5,113 bases of DNA from DASYAN01 sp034431765 (GTDB lineage Bacteria > Chloroflexota > Ktedonobacteria > Ktedonobacterales > Ktedonobacteraceae): positions 1 through 5,113 of the forward strand of contig DAOUDD010000091.1 of assembly GCA_034431765.1 (NCBI GenBank), read 5' to 3'. This document shows positions 4,743 through 5,113 of this stretch, one piece after another. Numbering within the stretch: the first letter of the stretch is position 1; the number at the start of each line of letters is the position of its first letter. A program made the translations under genes and the position numbers. Below the pieces are notes generated by a model. The model was not told the DNA's origin and searched no databases. It saw nothing but the letters and a program-made list of their open reading frames with translations.

Positions 4743-4922
4743 ATGCGTAAACAAATTCTGCTTTGGGTTGTGCCGGTTCTGGTTATGTTGTTGCTGGTGA
4801 CGGCTCTGGTTCTGACGCCGCTGCTGACTCATGCGGCTGGCGCTGCAACGGCTCCGAAGCCTGCCCCGACGCAGAGTGCGCCGTCGAAGCAAGTTCATCC
4901 TGATGTGCAGTGGTATTACTAA
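4743..4922 (+). CDS. 59-residue membrane or exported small protein
   Basis: The ATG at 4743 has AAAGGA eight bases upstream, the best site in this frame; in-frame ATGs at 4647 and 4710 lack one. The product starts MRKQ, then has a long hydrophobic run (about residues 5-28, rich in Leu and Val), then THAAGAATA, a Pro/Ala/Ser-rich linker (PKPAPTQSAPSK, 38-49), and ends VHPDVQWYY. This is either an N-in, C-out single-pass membrane peptide or a signal peptide with possible cleavage near THA-A or AGA-A, which would release roughly 25-28 residues. I know no family for it. Its codons show normal GC-rich third positions and it has a strong hairpin after the stop, so it looks like a real gene. It stands alone, with repeats on the left and no partner gene in view. 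Confidence 0.65.
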   Translation: MRKQILLWVVPVLVMLLLVTALVLTPLLTHAAGAATAPKPAPTQSAPSKQVHPDVQWYY

Positions 4923-4944
4923 ATAAAAAAAGTGGAAGTATTAT

Positions 4945-5002
4945 CAAACCTTCAGGGGGGAGTGATGTATATGATAGAACATCTTTCCTCTCTGAAGGTT
5001 TG
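4945..5002 (+). terminator. 23-bp hairpin after the small gene
   Basis: Positions 4945-4967 pair with 4980-5002: 23 positions with a single T-T mismatch (4963/4984) and three G-U pairs on the plus strand, around a 12-nt loop. The outer part is CAAACCTTCAG against CTGAAGGTTTG. The stem starts 22 bases after the stop codon. The following bases, TGTTGTAC, are only partly T-rich, so it may be a terminator, a 3' stabiliser, or an inserted palindrome. G-U pairs rather than perfect complementarity favour a function as plus-strand RNA. Confidence 0.6.
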
Positions 5003-5113
5003 TGTTGTACAAAGCAATGGGTTGATGTGCAAGTGTTGTTTCAGTGGGAGCAGGTTGAGGAGGTCTTCTCTTGCCAGAAGTGACAATGTGACATGTAACA
5101 ATCTTAAAAAAGA
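5003..5113. other. right edge, nothing recognised
   Basis: All frames are short and closed, and I see no RBS, tRNA or IS end. A gene may begin just outside the window. Confidence 0.35.

Noticed and set aside
3924..4898. Long open frame of 324 codons on the minus strand
   Set aside because: Its product is Arg/Gln/His-rich with no domain. It runs antisense through the 59-residue gene, the nested-helix element and the palindrome cluster, and has no RBS-backed start. It is a by-product of repeats poor in stop codons.

Overview
The window looks like an accessory stretch of a bacterial chromosome. It has moderate GC, good Shine-Dalgarno sites, an alternative TTG start, short redox-type genes and a lot of dispersed palindromic repeat material. 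The mix of transposase debris, a frameshifted dehydrogenase, an HxlR-type regulator, and repeated palindromes with an ATGAAT core reminds me of large soil Chloroflexota genomes of the Ktedonobacter type. That placement is an inference from style, not a database match.

Layout, left to right. 36-293 (-) is the 3' end of a decayed IS5-like transposase. 294-632 has no gene; it holds a hairpin next to the transposase stub and, at 536-595, a strong terminator. 633-1559 (-) is an intact zinc-free medium-chain (quinone oxidoreductase type) dehydrogenase. 1560-1810 is intergenic, with one copy of a dispersed repeat and a perfect 8-bp hairpin. 1811-2529 (-) is a short-chain dehydrogenase broken by one missing base. 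2530-2624 is a compact divergent promoter region. 2625-3044 (+) is an HxlR/DUF24 regulator with one conserved-position cysteine. 3054-3086 is a hairpin, probably its terminator. 3175-3339 (-) is the 3' stub of a GNAT acetyltransferase, overlapped by a doubtful 67-residue reading frame at 3290-3493.

From about 3500 to 4740 I find no convincing intact gene. This stretch holds hairpins (3528-3585, 3864-3940), a cluster of short palindromes (4145-4287) and a roughly 150-nt GC-rich element with nested helices (4475-4625). It ends in the structured leader of a 59-residue membrane or exported peptide (4743-4922, +). A 23-bp hairpin (4945-5002) follows that gene, and 5003-5113 shows nothing I can name.

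The functional core is the regulator and the two oxidoreductases. A DUF24/HxlR protein with a single N-terminal cysteine, divergent from an SDR and close to a QOR-like MDR enzyme, resembles known thiol-based switches that answer quinone or other electrophile stress (QorR with qor2 in Corynebacterium glutamicum, YodB in Bacillus subtilis). The SDR frameshift suggests the module is decaying, unless it is a sequencing error. The right third is best read as repeat-rich DNA around one tiny gene. I see no clearly novel multi-gene system; the most unusual items are the 4475-4625 structured element, the covarying palindrome family and the 23-bp hairpin.
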